From positions 682,001 through 746,000 of the forward strand of contig NZ_AP025463.1 in the NCBI RefSeq assembly GCF_024347335.1: a DNA stretch of 64,000 nucleotides, in the 5' to 3' direction. Under the pieces are notes generated by a model. The model was given only the letters and a program-made list of their open reading frames with translations, had not been told where the DNA came from and ran no database searches. This document shows, in pieces, positions 45,771 through 55,198 of the stretch (its first letter is position 1; every line of letters begins with the position of its first letter). Source of the stretch: Vibrio celticus. GTDB taxonomy: Bacteria > Pseudomonadota > Gammaproteobacteria > Enterobacterales > Vibrionaceae. The position numbers and the translations under genes are program-made.

Positions 45771-47654
45771 CTACTTTGCAAGATAGTCAGAGATAGACTT
45801 CTCAATGCCTTTCGCGTCCAAACCAAGCTCTTCATGCAGTTCGCCTTGCGTACCTTGAGCAATGAACTTGTCTGGTAGGCCAAGGTTCAATACTGGCATC
45901 AGCTGTTTCTCTTGCATCAAGAACTCAATCACACCTGCGCCCGCACCACCTGCAATCGCATTCTCTTCGATAGTTACCAGTACATCGTGGTCAGCTGCAA
46001 GTTGTTTGATCAGATCTTCATCGAGCGGTTTTACAAAGCGCATATCTGCAACTGTCGCATCGATGGCGTCAGCGGCTTGAAGTGCACTCTCCAGGAAAGT
46101 ACCGAAGCTTAGGATCGCGACTTTCGAGCCATCTTTTGCTTTTTTGCTTTCGCGAACGATACGACCTTTACCAATCTCAAGCGCAGTAAATTCACTTTGA
46201 ATCTCAGTGCCCATACCATTACCGCGAGGATAACGAACGGCACTTGGACCTGTGTGCTGGTGGCCGGTGTAAAGCATTTGGCGACATTCGTTTTCGTCGC
46301 TTGGCGCCATGATCACCATGTTTGGAATGCAACGCATAAAGCTTAAGTCGAATGCACCTTGGTGTGTTTGACCATCAGCGCCGACAAGACCAGCACGGTC
46401 GATAGCGAACATGACCGGTAAGTCCATGATAGCCACATCGTGGATCAGTTGATCGTAGCCACGTTGTAGGAACGTCGAGTAGATAGCGACTATCGGCTTA
46501 TCACCTGCAATCGCCATACCGGTTGCTAGCGTCACAGCATGCTGCTCAGCAATCGCTACGTCGAAGTATTGTTCTGGGTACTCTTTCGAGAAACGTACCA
46601 TGCCTGAGCCTTCACGCATTGCAGGCGTGATCGCCATCAGCTTAGGATCTTGCGCGGCCATATCACACAGGAAATCGCCAAAAATCTTAGAGAAAGTTGG
46701 TTTAGAGCTGGTGCTCTTAGGCAGACTTGAGTGTGCTGGATCGAATTTCGGTACGCCGTGGTAACCGATTGGATCTTTCTCAGCTGGCTCGTAGCCTTTG
46801 CCTTTCTTAGTCATGATGTGCAGGAACTGAGGGCCTTTTAGGTCTCTCATGTTCTTAAGCGTTTTAATCAGCTCATTGACATCGTGACCATCAATTGGGC
46901 CAATGTAGTTAAAGCCTAACTCTTCGAACATGGTGCCAGGGACAACCATGCCTTTTAGGTGTTCTTCTGTACGACGAACTAGCTCTTTAATCGGCGGAAC
47001 GCCTGATAGCACTTTCTTGCCGCCCTCACGAATTGACGTGTAAAGACTGCCAGAAAGAACTTGAGCTAGGTGGTTGTTGAGCGCACCGACGTTTTCAGAG
47101 ATCGACATCTCGTTATCGTTCAGGATAACCAGCATGTCATTGTGAATATCGCCCGCGTGGTTCATAGCTTCAAATGCCATACCCGCAGTAATCGCGCCAT
47201 CACCAATCACACTCACGACTTTACGGTTCTTGCCTTCTTTCTTCGCACTGATAGCCATACCAAGTGCAGCACTGATCGACGTTGAAGAGTGACCAACAGA
47301 AAGGGTGTCGTATTCGCTCTCTTGACGCCATGGGAATGGGTGCAGTCCATCTTTTTGACGGATAGTCGACAAGCGGTCGCGACGACCTGTAAGAATTTTG
47401 TGCGGGTATGCTTGGTGGCCAACATCCCAAACCAACTGGTCAAAAGGCGTGTTGTACACGTAGTGCAGAGCAACTGTCAGCTCTACAGTACCTAAGCCTG
47501 ACGCTAAGTGACCGCTTGACTGGCTCACTGAGTTAAGAAGATAGGTACGTAATTCATCACAAAGCTGTGTCAGCGTCTCTTTTGGAAGTAGACGCAAATC
47601 CTCTGGCTTATCAGCCAAAGCAAGAGTTGGGTACTTTGATATATCAAGAGTCAT
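45771..47654 (-). CDS. dxs: 1-deoxy-D-xylulose-5-phosphate synthase Dxs
   Basis: First step of the MEP isoprenoid pathway, a thiamine-diphosphate enzyme making DXP from pyruvate and glyceraldehyde-3-phosphate. 627 residues. Thiamine motif VVSVIGDGAITAGMAFEAMNHAG..MLVILNDNEMSIS near 150-185, FEELGFNYIGPIDGHDV, EQHAVTLATGMA (catalytic Glu) near 370, DRAGLVGADGQTHQG near 398. It is the last of xseB-ispA-dxs; the ATG is 21 bases after ispA. Confidence 0.97.
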   Translation of the reverse strand: MTLDISKYPTLALADKPEDLRLLPKETLTQLCDELRTYLLNSVSQSSGHLASGLGTVELTVALHYVYNTPFDQLVWDVGHQAYPHKILTGRRDRLSTIRQKDGLHPFPWRQESEYDTLSVGHSSTSISAALGMAISAKKEGKNRKVVSVIGDGAITAGMAFEAMNHAGDIHNDMLVILNDNEMSISENVGALNNHLAQVLSGSLYTSIREGGKKVLSGVPPIKELVRRTEEHLKGMVVPGTMFEELGFNYIGPIDGHDVNELIKTLKNMRDLKGPQFLHIMTKKGKGYEPAEKDPIGYHGVPKFDPAHSSLPKSTSSKPTFSKIFGDFLCDMAAQDPKLMAITPAMREGSGMVRFSKEYPEQYFDVAIAEQHAVTLATGMAIAGDKPIVAIYSTFLQRGYDQLIHDVAIMDLPVMFAIDRAGLVGADGQTHQGAFDLSFMRCIPNMVIMAPSDENECRQMLYTGHQHTGPSAVRYPRGNGMGTEIQSEFTALEIGKGRIVRESKKAKDGSKVAILSFGTFLESALQAADAIDATVADMRFVKPLDEDLIKQLAADHDVLVTIEENAIAGGAGAGVIEFLMQEKQLMPVLNLGLPDKFIAQGTQGELHEELGLDAKGIEKSISDYLAK

Positions 47655-47675
47655 AGGTAATGCGCGCTTATTGTC

Positions 47676-48560
47676 TTAGTTCTTGCGCTCGATGACGTAT
47701 CGGGCGAACTCTTCGAGTGACTGGGTATTGTATGGGATTGCAGCCAAAGCTTGAAGCGCTTCCTGTAGCAGAGTTTGCGCTTTTTCTTGAGCGCCCTCTA
47801 AACCTAACAAAGAAGGGTAGGTGCTTTTGTTTAATTCTTGGTCAGAACCCTGTGGTTTACCCAAAGTTTCAGTATCGCCAGTGATATCTAAAATATCATC
47901 TTGAACCTGGAATGCTAATCCAATGGCATCGGCGTACTTGTCTAATTGAGGCATCACTTCAAACGCTTTTTCACCAGCAGCAAGCGCACCTAAACGAATC
48001 GCACATTTCATTAGCGCGCCCGTTTTATTGCGGTGAACTTCTTCTAATTCTTCTAGCGTGACAGAGCGGTTTTCAGCATCAATATCAAGTGCCTGTCCAA
48101 TACACATACCTTGTGCACCAGAGGCTTCAGCTAGGCGTTGAATCATTCGAACGCGATTGCTTTCACCGTCAGCACTTAATGTACCTTCCGCAAGTATAGT
48201 AAACGCGAGAGTTTGTAGTGCATCGCCAGTTAAAATTGCCGTTGCTTCATCGTATTTGATGTGACAAGTCTGATGGCCACGACGCAGTTCATCGTCGTCC
48301 ATTGCTGGAAGGTCGTCGTGAATCAGAGAATAGGCATGAATACATTCGATTGCAGATGCTGGAGTGTCGAGTTCTTCAGCGGTGCAGCCGAGCATTTCCC
48401 CTGTAATGTAGACAAGAAATGGACGTGCGCGTTTACCGCCTAAAAGTAACCCATAACGCATCGCGTTGATCAGGTTCTGATTTTGGTGTGGCAGGCGATC
48501 AAGCCAAAGGTTCAGTTGCTCGTTATTACGTGCTTGATAAGACAATAAAGTCTCGATCAT
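47676..48560 (-). CDS. ispA: farnesyl diphosphate synthase IspA
   Basis: Builds farnesyl diphosphate from IPP and DMAPP. About 294 residues (E. coli 299). First Asp-rich motif LIHDDLPAMDDDELRRG near 85; second, FQVQDDILDITGDTETLGK near 225; also LLGGKRARPFLVYITGEM and NKSTYPSLLGLEGA. I prefer the ATG at 48560 (MIETLLSYQ), giving the family's usual start; an in-frame ATG at 48572 adds four residues. Lies between xseB and dxs, as usual. Confidence 0.95.
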   Translation of the reverse strand: MIETLLSYQARNNEQLNLWLDRLPHQNQNLINAMRYGLLLGGKRARPFLVYITGEMLGCTAEELDTPASAIECIHAYSLIHDDLPAMDDDELRRGHQTCHIKYDEATAILTGDALQTLAFTILAEGTLSADGESNRVRMIQRLAEASGAQGMCIGQALDIDAENRSVTLEELEEVHRNKTGALMKCAIRLGALAAGEKAFEVMPQLDKYADAIGLAFQVQDDILDITGDTETLGKPQGSDQELNKSTYPSLLGLEGAQEKAQTLLQEALQALAAIPYNTQSLEEFARYVIERKN

Positions 48561-48580
48561 AGGGGATCTCATACAATTCG

Positions 48581-48823
48581 TTATTCTGGTTGTGGGTTAA
48601 AGTCACTAAGTTCTGCGTTTTCATCATTTTGCAGTAGGATGCTAACACGCTGTTCAGCATCATTTAGTTTGCTTTGACCGGCACGAGCGAGGGAGATGCC
48701 TCGTTCGAACTTTTTCAGCGCATCATCTAAAGCTAGATCACCATTTTCTAGTTGATCAACCAAGCCATCAAGCTCTTCGATTGCCGCTTCAAAGCTCATA
48801 TTTTCAGGTTTCTTAGTAGCCAT
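48581..48823 (-). CDS. xseB: exodeoxyribonuclease VII small subunit XseB
   Basis: 80-residue helical hairpin subunit of exonuclease VII: SFEAAIEELDGLVDQLENGDLALDDALKKFERGISLARAGQSKLNDAEQRVSIL is the family core. First gene of the xseB-ispA-dxs operon. Confidence 0.96.
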   Translation of the reverse strand: MATKKPENMSFEAAIEELDGLVDQLENGDLALDDALKKFERGISLARAGQSKLNDAEQRVSILLQNDENAELSDFNPQPE

Positions 48824-49046
48824 AATAAATCTGCGTTTGGAAAGATGAACGAACGTTACCCTAGGCCGCTGAGATGGTCAAATGTAACCAAGAAATTTTG
48901 CTAGAAAGTTCGTTTTTAAGGGGCTTGAACGCACTTTGCTTGAATAACCTTAGCTTTATCGAGTTTATGCGCTACGTATAAGAGCAAAGTAAGCCAATAG
49001 TTGGGATTCAAAAACGAAAAGTGTGATACTTAGGCCAAGAATTTAC

Positions 49047-49073
49047 TAAAAGATCTTATAGTCTTGCCGATAC
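49047..49073 (+). promoter_or_regulatory. sigma-28 (FliA) promoter of pomAB
   Basis: TAAA, 15 bases, GCCGATAC: this is the sigma-28 flagellar consensus TAAA-N15-GCCGATAA with one mismatch. It lies 50 bases before the pomA start codon, so the stator genes belong to the late flagellar class. Confidence 0.85.
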
Positions 49074-49122
49074 AAAGATTATCGTCGACATAGAGCTACA
49101 AAAAAAGCATGAGGAGTGCTCA

Positions 49123-49887
49123 GTGGATTTAGCAACCCTAATAGGTTTGATTGGTGGATTTGCCTTTGTAATTATGGCAATGATCCTAGGTGGAAGCCTC
49201 GGGATGTTCTATGACACGACATCCATTTTGATCGTAGTTGGTGGCTCAACTTTTGTTGTTCTAATGAAGTTCACCATGGGACAGTTCTTTGGCGCGACTA
49301 AAATCGCAGGCAAAGCTTTTATGTTTAAAGCGGATGAGCCTGAAGATCTTATTGCGAAAGTTGTAGAGATGGCTGATGCGGCTCGTAAAGGTGGTTTCTT
49401 AGCACTGGAAGAGATGGAAATTAACAACAGTTTCATGCAAAAGGGCATCGACCTATTGGTAGATGGCCATGACGGTGATGTGGTACGCGCTGCACTGCAA
49501 AAAGACATCGCATTAACCACAGAACGTCACGAACAGGGGGCGAAAGTGTTCTCTGCATTCGGTGATGTTGCCCCTGCGATGGGCATGATTGGTACCTTGG
49601 TTGGTTTGGTTGCCATGCTTTCAAACATGGATGATCCAAAAGCGATCGGCCCTGCGATGGCGGTAGCACTTTTAACCACTCTATATGGTGCGATTCTTTC
49701 GAACATGGTGTTCTTCCCAATTGCTGACAAGCTTGCGCTACGTCGTGACCAAGAAACACTTAACCGTCGTCTGGTTATGGATGGCGTACTCGCGATTCAA
49801 GATGGTCAGAACCCACGAGTAATCGATGGTTACCTGAAGAGCTACCTAAATGAAGGTAAGCGTACGATTGATGGTGAACCTGCGTAA
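49123..49887 (+). CDS. pomA: Na+-driven flagellar stator protein PomA
   Basis: 254-residue inner-membrane MotA-family protein; with PomB it forms the sodium channel driving the polar flagellum. Four membrane segments: 1-25 (LATLIGLIGGFAFVIMAMILGG), 30-50, about 148-170 (SAFGDVAPAMGMIGTLVGLVAML) and 180-205 (GPAMAVALLTTLYGAILSN). The cytoplasmic loop holds charged residues (RHEQGAKVFSAFGD) that meet FliG. GTG start with GAGGAG 6 bases upstream. pomB follows after 12 bases. Confidence 0.96.
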   Translation: MDLATLIGLIGGFAFVIMAMILGGSLGMFYDTTSILIVVGGSTFVVLMKFTMGQFFGATKIAGKAFMFKADEPEDLIAKVVEMADAARKGGFLALEEMEINNSFMQKGIDLLVDGHDGDVVRAALQKDIALTTERHEQGAKVFSAFGDVAPAMGMIGTLVGLVAMLSNMDDPKAIGPAMAVALLTTLYGAILSNMVFFPIADKLALRRDQETLNRRLVMDGVLAIQDGQNPRVIDGYLKSYLNEGKRTIDGEPA

Positions 49888-49899
49888 GAGGAGTTGAAG

Positions 49900-50847
49900 A
49901 TGGATGAAGAGAATCCATGTAAATGTCCTCCTCCGGGGTTGCCTCAATGGATGGGGACATTTGCTGACTTGATGTCACTGCTGATGTGTTTCTTCGTACT
50001 GCTGCTCTCATTCTCTGAGATGGACGTACTGAAGTTCAAACAGATCGCTGGCTCGATGAAATTCGCGTTTGGTGTACAAAACCGCTTGGAAGTGAAAGAC
50101 ATTCCTAAAGGCACCAGCATCATTGCACAAGAGTTCCGCCCTGGTCGCCCAGAGCCGACACCGATTGATGTGATCATGCAGCAGACGATTGATATTACGC
50201 AGCAAACGCTTGAATTTCATGAAGGTGAATCTGAGCGTGCTGGCGGTACCATGCGTGACCAAGGCAAGATGACCGGAGGCAAGTCGCCAGAAGTCTCGAC
50301 TCACGACAATCAAAACTCTGAGTCAGACCAACAGCAACAACAAGCTGAAGCTCAATCGCAAGAGATGGAAACCTTGATGGAAAGCATCAAGAAGGCGTTG
50401 GAGCGAGAGATAGACCAAGGCGCGATTGAAGTTGAAAATCTTGGCCAGCAGATTGTGATTCGAATTCGTGAGAAGGGTGCATTCCCATCGGGTTCTGCTT
50501 TCCTACAGCCTAAGTTCCGACCTTTGGTGAGACAGGTTGCTGAGTTGGTGAAAGATGTTCCGGGTATCGTTCGAATCTCAGGACACACCGATAACCAACG
50601 TCTTGATTCCGAGCTTTATCGCTCTAATTGGGACTTGTCATCACAGCGAGCAGTGTCTGTTGCTCAAGAGATGGAAAAGGTGCGTGGTTTCTCTCATCAA
50701 CGCTTGAGAGTACGCGGCATGGCGGATACCGAGCCAGTCGAGCCGAACGATACTGAATGGCAACGTAGCCTCAACCGCCGCGTTGAAATCAGCATCATGC
50801 AGGGCGAGCCGCTTTACAGTGACGAAGTGCCTGTTATTAATGAATAG
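49900..50847 (+). CDS. pomB: Na+-driven flagellar stator protein PomB
   Basis: 315 residues, the same length as Vibrio alginolyticus PomB. N-terminal CKCPPPGLPQWMGTFADLMSLLMCFFVLLLSFSEMD contains the single membrane helix and the ion-carrying Asp23 (Asp24 in V. alginolyticus). Gln-rich linker near 135-155 (QQQQQAEAQSQEME), then an OmpA-like peptidoglycan-binding domain with GIVRISGHTDNQRLDSELYRSNWDLSSQRA near 220. ATG 49900 follows AGGAG; a TTG two codons earlier is unlikely. Confidence 0.96.
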   Translation: MDEENPCKCPPPGLPQWMGTFADLMSLLMCFFVLLLSFSEMDVLKFKQIAGSMKFAFGVQNRLEVKDIPKGTSIIAQEFRPGRPEPTPIDVIMQQTIDITQQTLEFHEGESERAGGTMRDQGKMTGGKSPEVSTHDNQNSESDQQQQQAEAQSQEMETLMESIKKALEREIDQGAIEVENLGQQIVIRIREKGAFPSGSAFLQPKFRPLVRQVAELVKDVPGIVRISGHTDNQRLDSELYRSNWDLSSQRAVSVAQEMEKVRGFSHQRLRVRGMADTEPVEPNDTEWQRSLNRRVEISIMQGEPLYSDEVPVINE

Positions 50848-50884
50848 CCTATACGTGTACACACGGTAGCATGCAGATAGCATC

Positions 50885-50917
50885 GAAAGCCCAACCTTAT
50901 AATGAGGTTGGGCTTTT
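50885..50917 (+). terminator. pomB terminator
   Basis: Stem AAAGCCCAACCT / AGGTTGGGCTTT, 7-base loop, five T. The rest of 50848-51165 has the thiI promoter (TATAAT near 51045) and no gene. Confidence 0.9.
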
Positions 50918-51165
50918 TGTTTGCTGGTCTTCAATGGTTCTCTCTGCGGCATTTATGTCGTTTCGAAACCTGCTACTGTTAATAACAAGCGGAATAATGA
51001 GGGTGTTACAGCAAGCACTCTTTTCCTTGCTTCACTTTCTCATGTATAATTCGCGCCCTTAGATTTAGATATGATCTATTCTTGCTTCAAGTGCTGTGTA
51101 AATTCTCTAATTTACTTGGCGATGAGCGTTTTCAAAATTTTGAACATTAATGTTGTGAAAGTACT

Positions 51166-52614
51166 ATGAAATTTATTGTTAAGCCCCATCCGGAAATTTT
51201 TGTAAAAAGTGAATCGGTGCGTAAGCGCTTCACAAGGATTCTAGAGTGCAACATTCGTAACGTTATTCAACGTCGCTGTGAAAGTGTTGCGGTATTCAAC
51301 CGTCGCGATCATATCGAAGTGACGTCTGAGAGTGACCAGTACTACGCAGAAGTGTTAGAGGCTCTGACTCATACTCCAGGTATTCACCACTCTCTTGAAG
51401 TTCAACAGTCTGAATTCAAAGATTTGCACGATATTTACGAGCAAGTACTAGAACGCAGCCGTGCTGACATTGAAGGCAAGACTTTCTCTGTTCGTGCTAA
51501 GCGTCGTGGTAAGCATGACTTTACCTCTATTGAACTAGAACGCTACGTAGGCGGCGGCCTAAACCAAGCAGTTGAGTCAGCGAAAGTTCGACTTAAGAAC
51601 CCTGATGTAACCGTTAAGGTTGAAGTGGCTAACGATAAGCTAAACCAAGTTCTAGCTCGTCACAAAGGCCTAGGTGGTTTCCCTCTTGGTACTCAAGAAG
51701 ATCTACTGAGCTTGATCTCTGGCGGCTTTGACTCTGGTGTTTCAAGTTACCTGCACATCAAACGTGGCTCTAAGGTTCACTACTGTTTCTTCAACCTTGG
51801 TGGCCCAGCGCACGAGATTGGCGTTAAGCAAGTGGCTCACTACCTATGGAATAAATATGGCTCATCTGCAAAGGTGAAGTTCATTTCTGTAGACTTCGAA
51901 CCCGTGGTTGCTGAAATCCTTGAGAACGTAGAAGACGGCCAAATGGGCGTTGTTCTTAAGCGTATGTTCATGCGTGCTGGTGGTATGGTTGCAGAGCGCT
52001 TCGGTATTGAAGCTCTAGTAACAGGTGAAGCACTTGGCCAGGTTTCTAGCCAAACGCTAACTAACCTTCGCCACATCGACAACGTGACAGACACTTTGAT
52101 TCTTCGTCCGCTTATCAACTGGGACAAAGAAGACATCATCGACCTTTCTCGTATCATCGGTACTGAAGACTTCGCTAAGGTAATGCCTGAGTACTGTGGT
52201 GTTATCTCTAAGAAGCCAACCGTGAAAGCGAAGAAAGGTAAACTGGAAGCAGAAGAAGCTAAGTTTAACTTTGAAGTGCTGGATCAAGTGATCGAGAACG
52301 CTCGTGTTATGGATATCCGTGACATCGAGAAAGAGAGCCAAGAGCAAGCGCCTGAAGTTGAACAAGTTCAAGCTGTTGCTGAGCACGCTATCGTTCTTGA
52401 TATCCGTAGCCCAGAAGAAGAAGACGAAAGCCCACTAGAGATCGAGGGTGTTGAAATTAAACACATCCCATTCTTCAAGCTTTCGACTCAGTTTGGCGAC
52501 CTAGACCAAGCGAAAGAGTACTTGCTGTACTGTGACCGTGGTGTAATGAGCCGTCTACAGGCACTTTACCTACAAGAGCAAGGCTTCCATAACGTTAAGG
52601 TTTACCGCCCATAG
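51166..52614 (+). CDS. thiI: tRNA 4-thiouridine synthetase ThiI
   Basis: Makes s4U at position 8 of tRNA and supplies sulfur for the thiamine thiazole. 482 residues: N-terminal ferredoxin-like and THUMP domains (1-165), PP-loop ATP pyrophosphatase SGGFDSGVSSY near 185, and a C-terminal rhodanese-like domain (about 385-482) with the persulfide Cys in LLYCDRGVMSRL near 458. The presence of the rhodanese domain is typical of gammaproteobacteria. Confidence 0.97.
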   Translation: MKFIVKPHPEIFVKSESVRKRFTRILECNIRNVIQRRCESVAVFNRRDHIEVTSESDQYYAEVLEALTHTPGIHHSLEVQQSEFKDLHDIYEQVLERSRADIEGKTFSVRAKRRGKHDFTSIELERYVGGGLNQAVESAKVRLKNPDVTVKVEVANDKLNQVLARHKGLGGFPLGTQEDLLSLISGGFDSGVSSYLHIKRGSKVHYCFFNLGGPAHEIGVKQVAHYLWNKYGSSAKVKFISVDFEPVVAEILENVEDGQMGVVLKRMFMRAGGMVAERFGIEALVTGEALGQVSSQTLTNLRHIDNVTDTLILRPLINWDKEDIIDLSRIIGTEDFAKVMPEYCGVISKKPTVKAKKGKLEAEEAKFNFEVLDQVIENARVMDIRDIEKESQEQAPEVEQVQAVAEHAIVLDIRSPEEEDESPLEIEGVEIKHIPFFKLSTQFGDLDQAKEYLLYCDRGVMSRLQALYLQEQGFHNVKVYRP

Positions 52615-52644
52615 TGGTGTGTTGACCAAGCGTTAATCATTTTG

Positions 52645-52680
52645 CAAAGCCGTTTACTGAAAAGTAAGCGGCTTTTTTAT
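52645..52680 (+). terminator. thiI terminator
   Basis: Stem AAAGCCG-TTTACT / AGTAA-GCGGCTTT with one bulge, then six T. Confidence 0.85.
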
Positions 52681-52982
52681 TTTCTATTGTGAATGATTTA
52701 CAGTAGTCAGACAGAGGCGTGAGTTTGGGCGTGCTATCGTCATGCTCAGCTTTGAAATTTTTGATTGATAGAAAAAGTAAGCTCTAAACGGGCTTATAAG
52801 TACCGAAGAAGTGTGAGTATCTTGAAGTATTCTGTTACTTTTTAGTGCAACTCAATGGTGCTATTTGTATGTGTTCAGTTGATTATTTGAGTGGGTGTCT
52901 GATTCTGTGATTAGCGATGAAAAATAATAAAGATTAATTAGTACAGCTATTGATAAACTTGTTGTTACATTTCTTTGCACAT

Positions 52983-53194
52983 AAAAAAACACCGCCCATA
53001 AGGCGGTGTAAACAAATTTGACAGACAGGTCAAAATAAATACAGGAAGTACATGCCTCGTTTCAGTATAAACTGCAACAAAACATTTGGTAGAACTCTAC
53101 CCAACTCGAAAAGAACGAGTTTGCAAACACAACATCGCAGGAGCTAAGCCAATTGATTCTAGAGAGAATCAAGCCGTTCAGGCTAGCTGCTGCG
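52983..53194 (-). ncRNA. gcvB: GcvB small regulatory RNA
   Basis: Found by position and sequence: it lies divergent from gcvA, as in E. coli. Read on the minus strand, GATGTTGTGTTTGCAA is the G/U-rich R1 target-binding region, and CTTCCTGTAT...CCTGTCTGTC is nearly the same as the E. coli 3' part. It ends in a perfect terminator, ACACCGCC / GGCGGTGT plus seven T (52983-53009). With the promoter at 53201-53229 the length is about 212 nt, against ~205 in E. coli. A 5' stem TTGATTC / GAATCAA is visible. GcvB base-pairs with many amino-acid transport and synthesis mRNAs with Hfq. Confidence 0.92.
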
Positions 53195-53200
53195 GGATGA

Positions 53201-53229
53201 AATATAGAATTTCTCTGGCCGCTAGGCAA
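53201..53229 (-). promoter_or_regulatory. gcvB promoter
   Basis: On the minus strand: -35 TTGCCT (53229-53224), 17-base spacer, -10 TATATT (53206-53201). The start should be near 53194. GcvA probably binds the 80 bases between this and gcvA. Confidence 0.8.
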
Positions 53230-53285
53230 TGGACAAATTATAATGTTTCAGATAAAAAAAACTAATGCTTATTTAGAGAGTAACT

Positions 53286-54194
53286 ATGTCTCGTCGATTA
53301 CCCCCATTAAACTCGCTAAGAGTGTTTGAAGCAGCAGCTCGACACTTGAGTTTTACGCGTGCCGCAGAAGAGTTGTTTGTTACTCAAGCGGCGGTCAGCC
53401 ATCAGATCAAAGCGCTTGAAGAGTTCCTGTCTTTGAAGCTGTTTCGCCGAAGAAACCGTTCTTTGCTGCTGACTGAAGAAGGCCAAAGCTACTTCTTAGA
53501 TATCAAAGATATTTTCACGTCACTGGCAGAAGCGACGGATAAAGTGCTTGAGCGAAGTGAGAAGGGCGCATTGACCATCAGTTTACCGCCGAGTTTTGCT
53601 ATTCAATGGTTGGTACCAAGGCTCGCTGACTTTAATCAGCAAGAACCTGATATTGATGTAAGGATCAAAGCCGTTGATATGGATGAAGGCTCGCTGACCG
53701 ATGATGTAGACGTCGCTATCTATTATGGTCGAGGAAATTGGTCGGGGCTTAGAGCCGATAAGCTTTACCAGGAATACTTGATCCCTCTTTGCTCACCTTC
53801 CGTGCTGCTAGGAGTAAAACCATTAGAATCTCTCAGTGATTTAGCATGTCATACGCTATTGCATGATACCTCTCGAAAGGATTGGAAACAGTTTGCTAAG
53901 CAAAATGGCATCGATGGCGTAAACGTTAATCACGGCCCTATCTTCAGTCACTCAACCATGGTGCTGCAGGCAGCTGCTCACGGCCAGGGCATTGCTCTGG
54001 GCAACAACGTGTTGGCGCAGCCTGAAATCGAAGCGGGTCGTTTGATTGCGCCTTTTGATGAAGTGTTGGTGAGTAAGAACGCCTTCTATGTGGTTTGTCA
54101 TGAGAAACAAGCCGACATGGGTCGTATTGCTACCTTCCGCGACTGGATGCTAGCGAAAGCGCAAAGTGAACAAGAGGACTTACTCGATGAATAA
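53286..54194 (+). CDS. gcvA: LysR-family regulator GcvA
   Basis: 302-residue regulator of the glycine cleavage system and of gcvB. N-terminal winged helix-turn-helix RLPPLNSLRVFEAAARHLSFTRAAEELFVTQAAVSHQIKALEEFL, then the substrate-binding-like domain with LTISLPPSFAIQWLVPRL, DDVDVAIYYGRGNW and HSTMVLQAAAHGQGIALGNNVLA. The gcvA-hydrolase-ygdD-rlmM set overlaps end to end and is likely one transcript. Confidence 0.94.
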   Translation: MSRRLPPLNSLRVFEAAARHLSFTRAAEELFVTQAAVSHQIKALEEFLSLKLFRRRNRSLLLTEEGQSYFLDIKDIFTSLAEATDKVLERSEKGALTISLPPSFAIQWLVPRLADFNQQEPDIDVRIKAVDMDEGSLTDDVDVAIYYGRGNWSGLRADKLYQEYLIPLCSPSVLLGVKPLESLSDLACHTLLHDTSRKDWKQFAKQNGIDGVNVNHGPIFSHSTMVLQAAAHGQGIALGNNVLAQPEIEAGRLIAPFDEVLVSKNAFYVVCHEKQADMGRIATFRDWMLAKAQSEQEDLLDE

Positions 54195-54810
54195 CGTCAT
54201 CATTGATGGTGAAGACAATCCGATCACCTTTATCTTTGCCCATGGTGCTGGCGCAGGTATGGATCATGAGTTCATGCAGTCGGTAGCCAAAGGGCTAGCC
54301 TTTAAAGGGATAAGAGTGATTCGTTTCAACTTCCCTTACATGATTAAACGTGCTGAAGATGGTAAGCGTCGTCCACCTGACAGAGCGCCTAAGCTACTTG
54401 AAGCCTATCAAGAGATTATTGAGCAGGTTGATGCCGATAAGCTTGTGATTGGTGGTAAGTCGATGGGAGGGCGTATGGCGAGCCATTTGTCTGAACTTGA
54501 TAAGGTGGCAGCAATGGCGTGTTTAGGCTTTCCTTTCCACCCACCAGGTAAACCCGAGAAATACAAAGGTGAGCATCTGGCTGAGTTAGCAAAGCCATGC
54601 CTCATTTTACAAGGTGAGCGCGATACCTTTGGTAAGCGTGAAGAGTTTGCTGATTTTGATCTGTCTGATTCTATTCGTGTTGAATTTATTCCCGATGGCG
54701 ACCACAGCTTTAAACCTCGTAAGAGTTCTGGTTACACCGAACAGCAGAATATTGCGTTAACCGTTGAGAAGTTATCAGCGTTTATCAAAGAGGTGCTCAA
54801 TGAGAAGTAA
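54187..54810 (+). CDS. alpha/beta hydrolase, KANL3/Tex30-like family
   Basis: 207-residue protein of the small alpha/beta-hydrolase group related to dienelactone hydrolases: TFIFAHGAGAGMDHEFM near residue 15, RVIRFNFPYM, GGKSMGGRMASHL near 95 (nucleophile elbow Gly-x-Ser-x-Gly), LILQGERDTFG (acid Asp) and FIPDGDHSF (His). The full catalytic triad is present, but the substrate is unknown. ATG 54187 overlaps the end of gcvA by 8 bases. Confidence 0.82.
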   Translation: MNNVIIDGEDNPITFIFAHGAGAGMDHEFMQSVAKGLAFKGIRVIRFNFPYMIKRAEDGKRRPPDRAPKLLEAYQEIIEQVDADKLVIGGKSMGGRMASHLSELDKVAAMACLGFPFHPPGKPEKYKGEHLAELAKPCLILQGERDTFGKREEFADFDLSDSIRVEFIPDGDHSFKPRKSSGYTEQQNIALTVEKLSAFIKEVLNEK

Positions 54811-55198
54811 GTATTTACTCACGTTTGCTGGCATCTCTGGCGCGGTTGCTGTGATGCTTGGCGCCTTTGCAGCTCACGGTTTGAAAGCTATCTTGCCTGA
54901 ATATCTGTTAGGTGTGTTTGAGACCGGTGTTCAGTACCAATTTATCCATACTCTGGCGATATTGGCGTGTGGTGCTCTGCTTCAGATGAAACTTGGCGCT
55001 AAATCACAAAAATATTTTTTCATTGCGGCAATTTGCTTTATCATCGGCATCCTTTGTTTTAGTGGCAGCCTTTATAGCTTGGCACTGACAGGAATAAAAT
55101 GGTTTGGCCCTATAACACCGTTTGGTGGTCTACTATTTATCATTGGTTGGGGAGTCTTCTCCTTCGCTGCTTTGAATATAAAAGAGGTAACTCAGTGA
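54800..55198 (+). CDS. ygdD: DUF423 membrane protein YgdD
   Basis: 132-residue inner-membrane protein with four hydrophobic helices: SKYLLTFAGISGAVAVMLGAFAAHGLK (signature GAFGAHGL-like near 20), GVQYQFIHTLAILA, KYFFIAAICFIIGILCFSGSLYSLAL, and TPFGGLLFIIGWGVF. It is the homologue of E. coli YgdD, which also lies between gcvA and rlmM. Function unknown. It overlaps the gene before and the gene after (GTGA with rlmM). Confidence 0.9.
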   Translation: MRSKYLLTFAGISGAVAVMLGAFAAHGLKAILPEYLLGVFETGVQYQFIHTLAILACGALLQMKLGAKSQKYFFIAAICFIIGILCFSGSLYSLALTGIKWFGPITPFGGLLFIIGWGVFSFAALNIKEVTQ

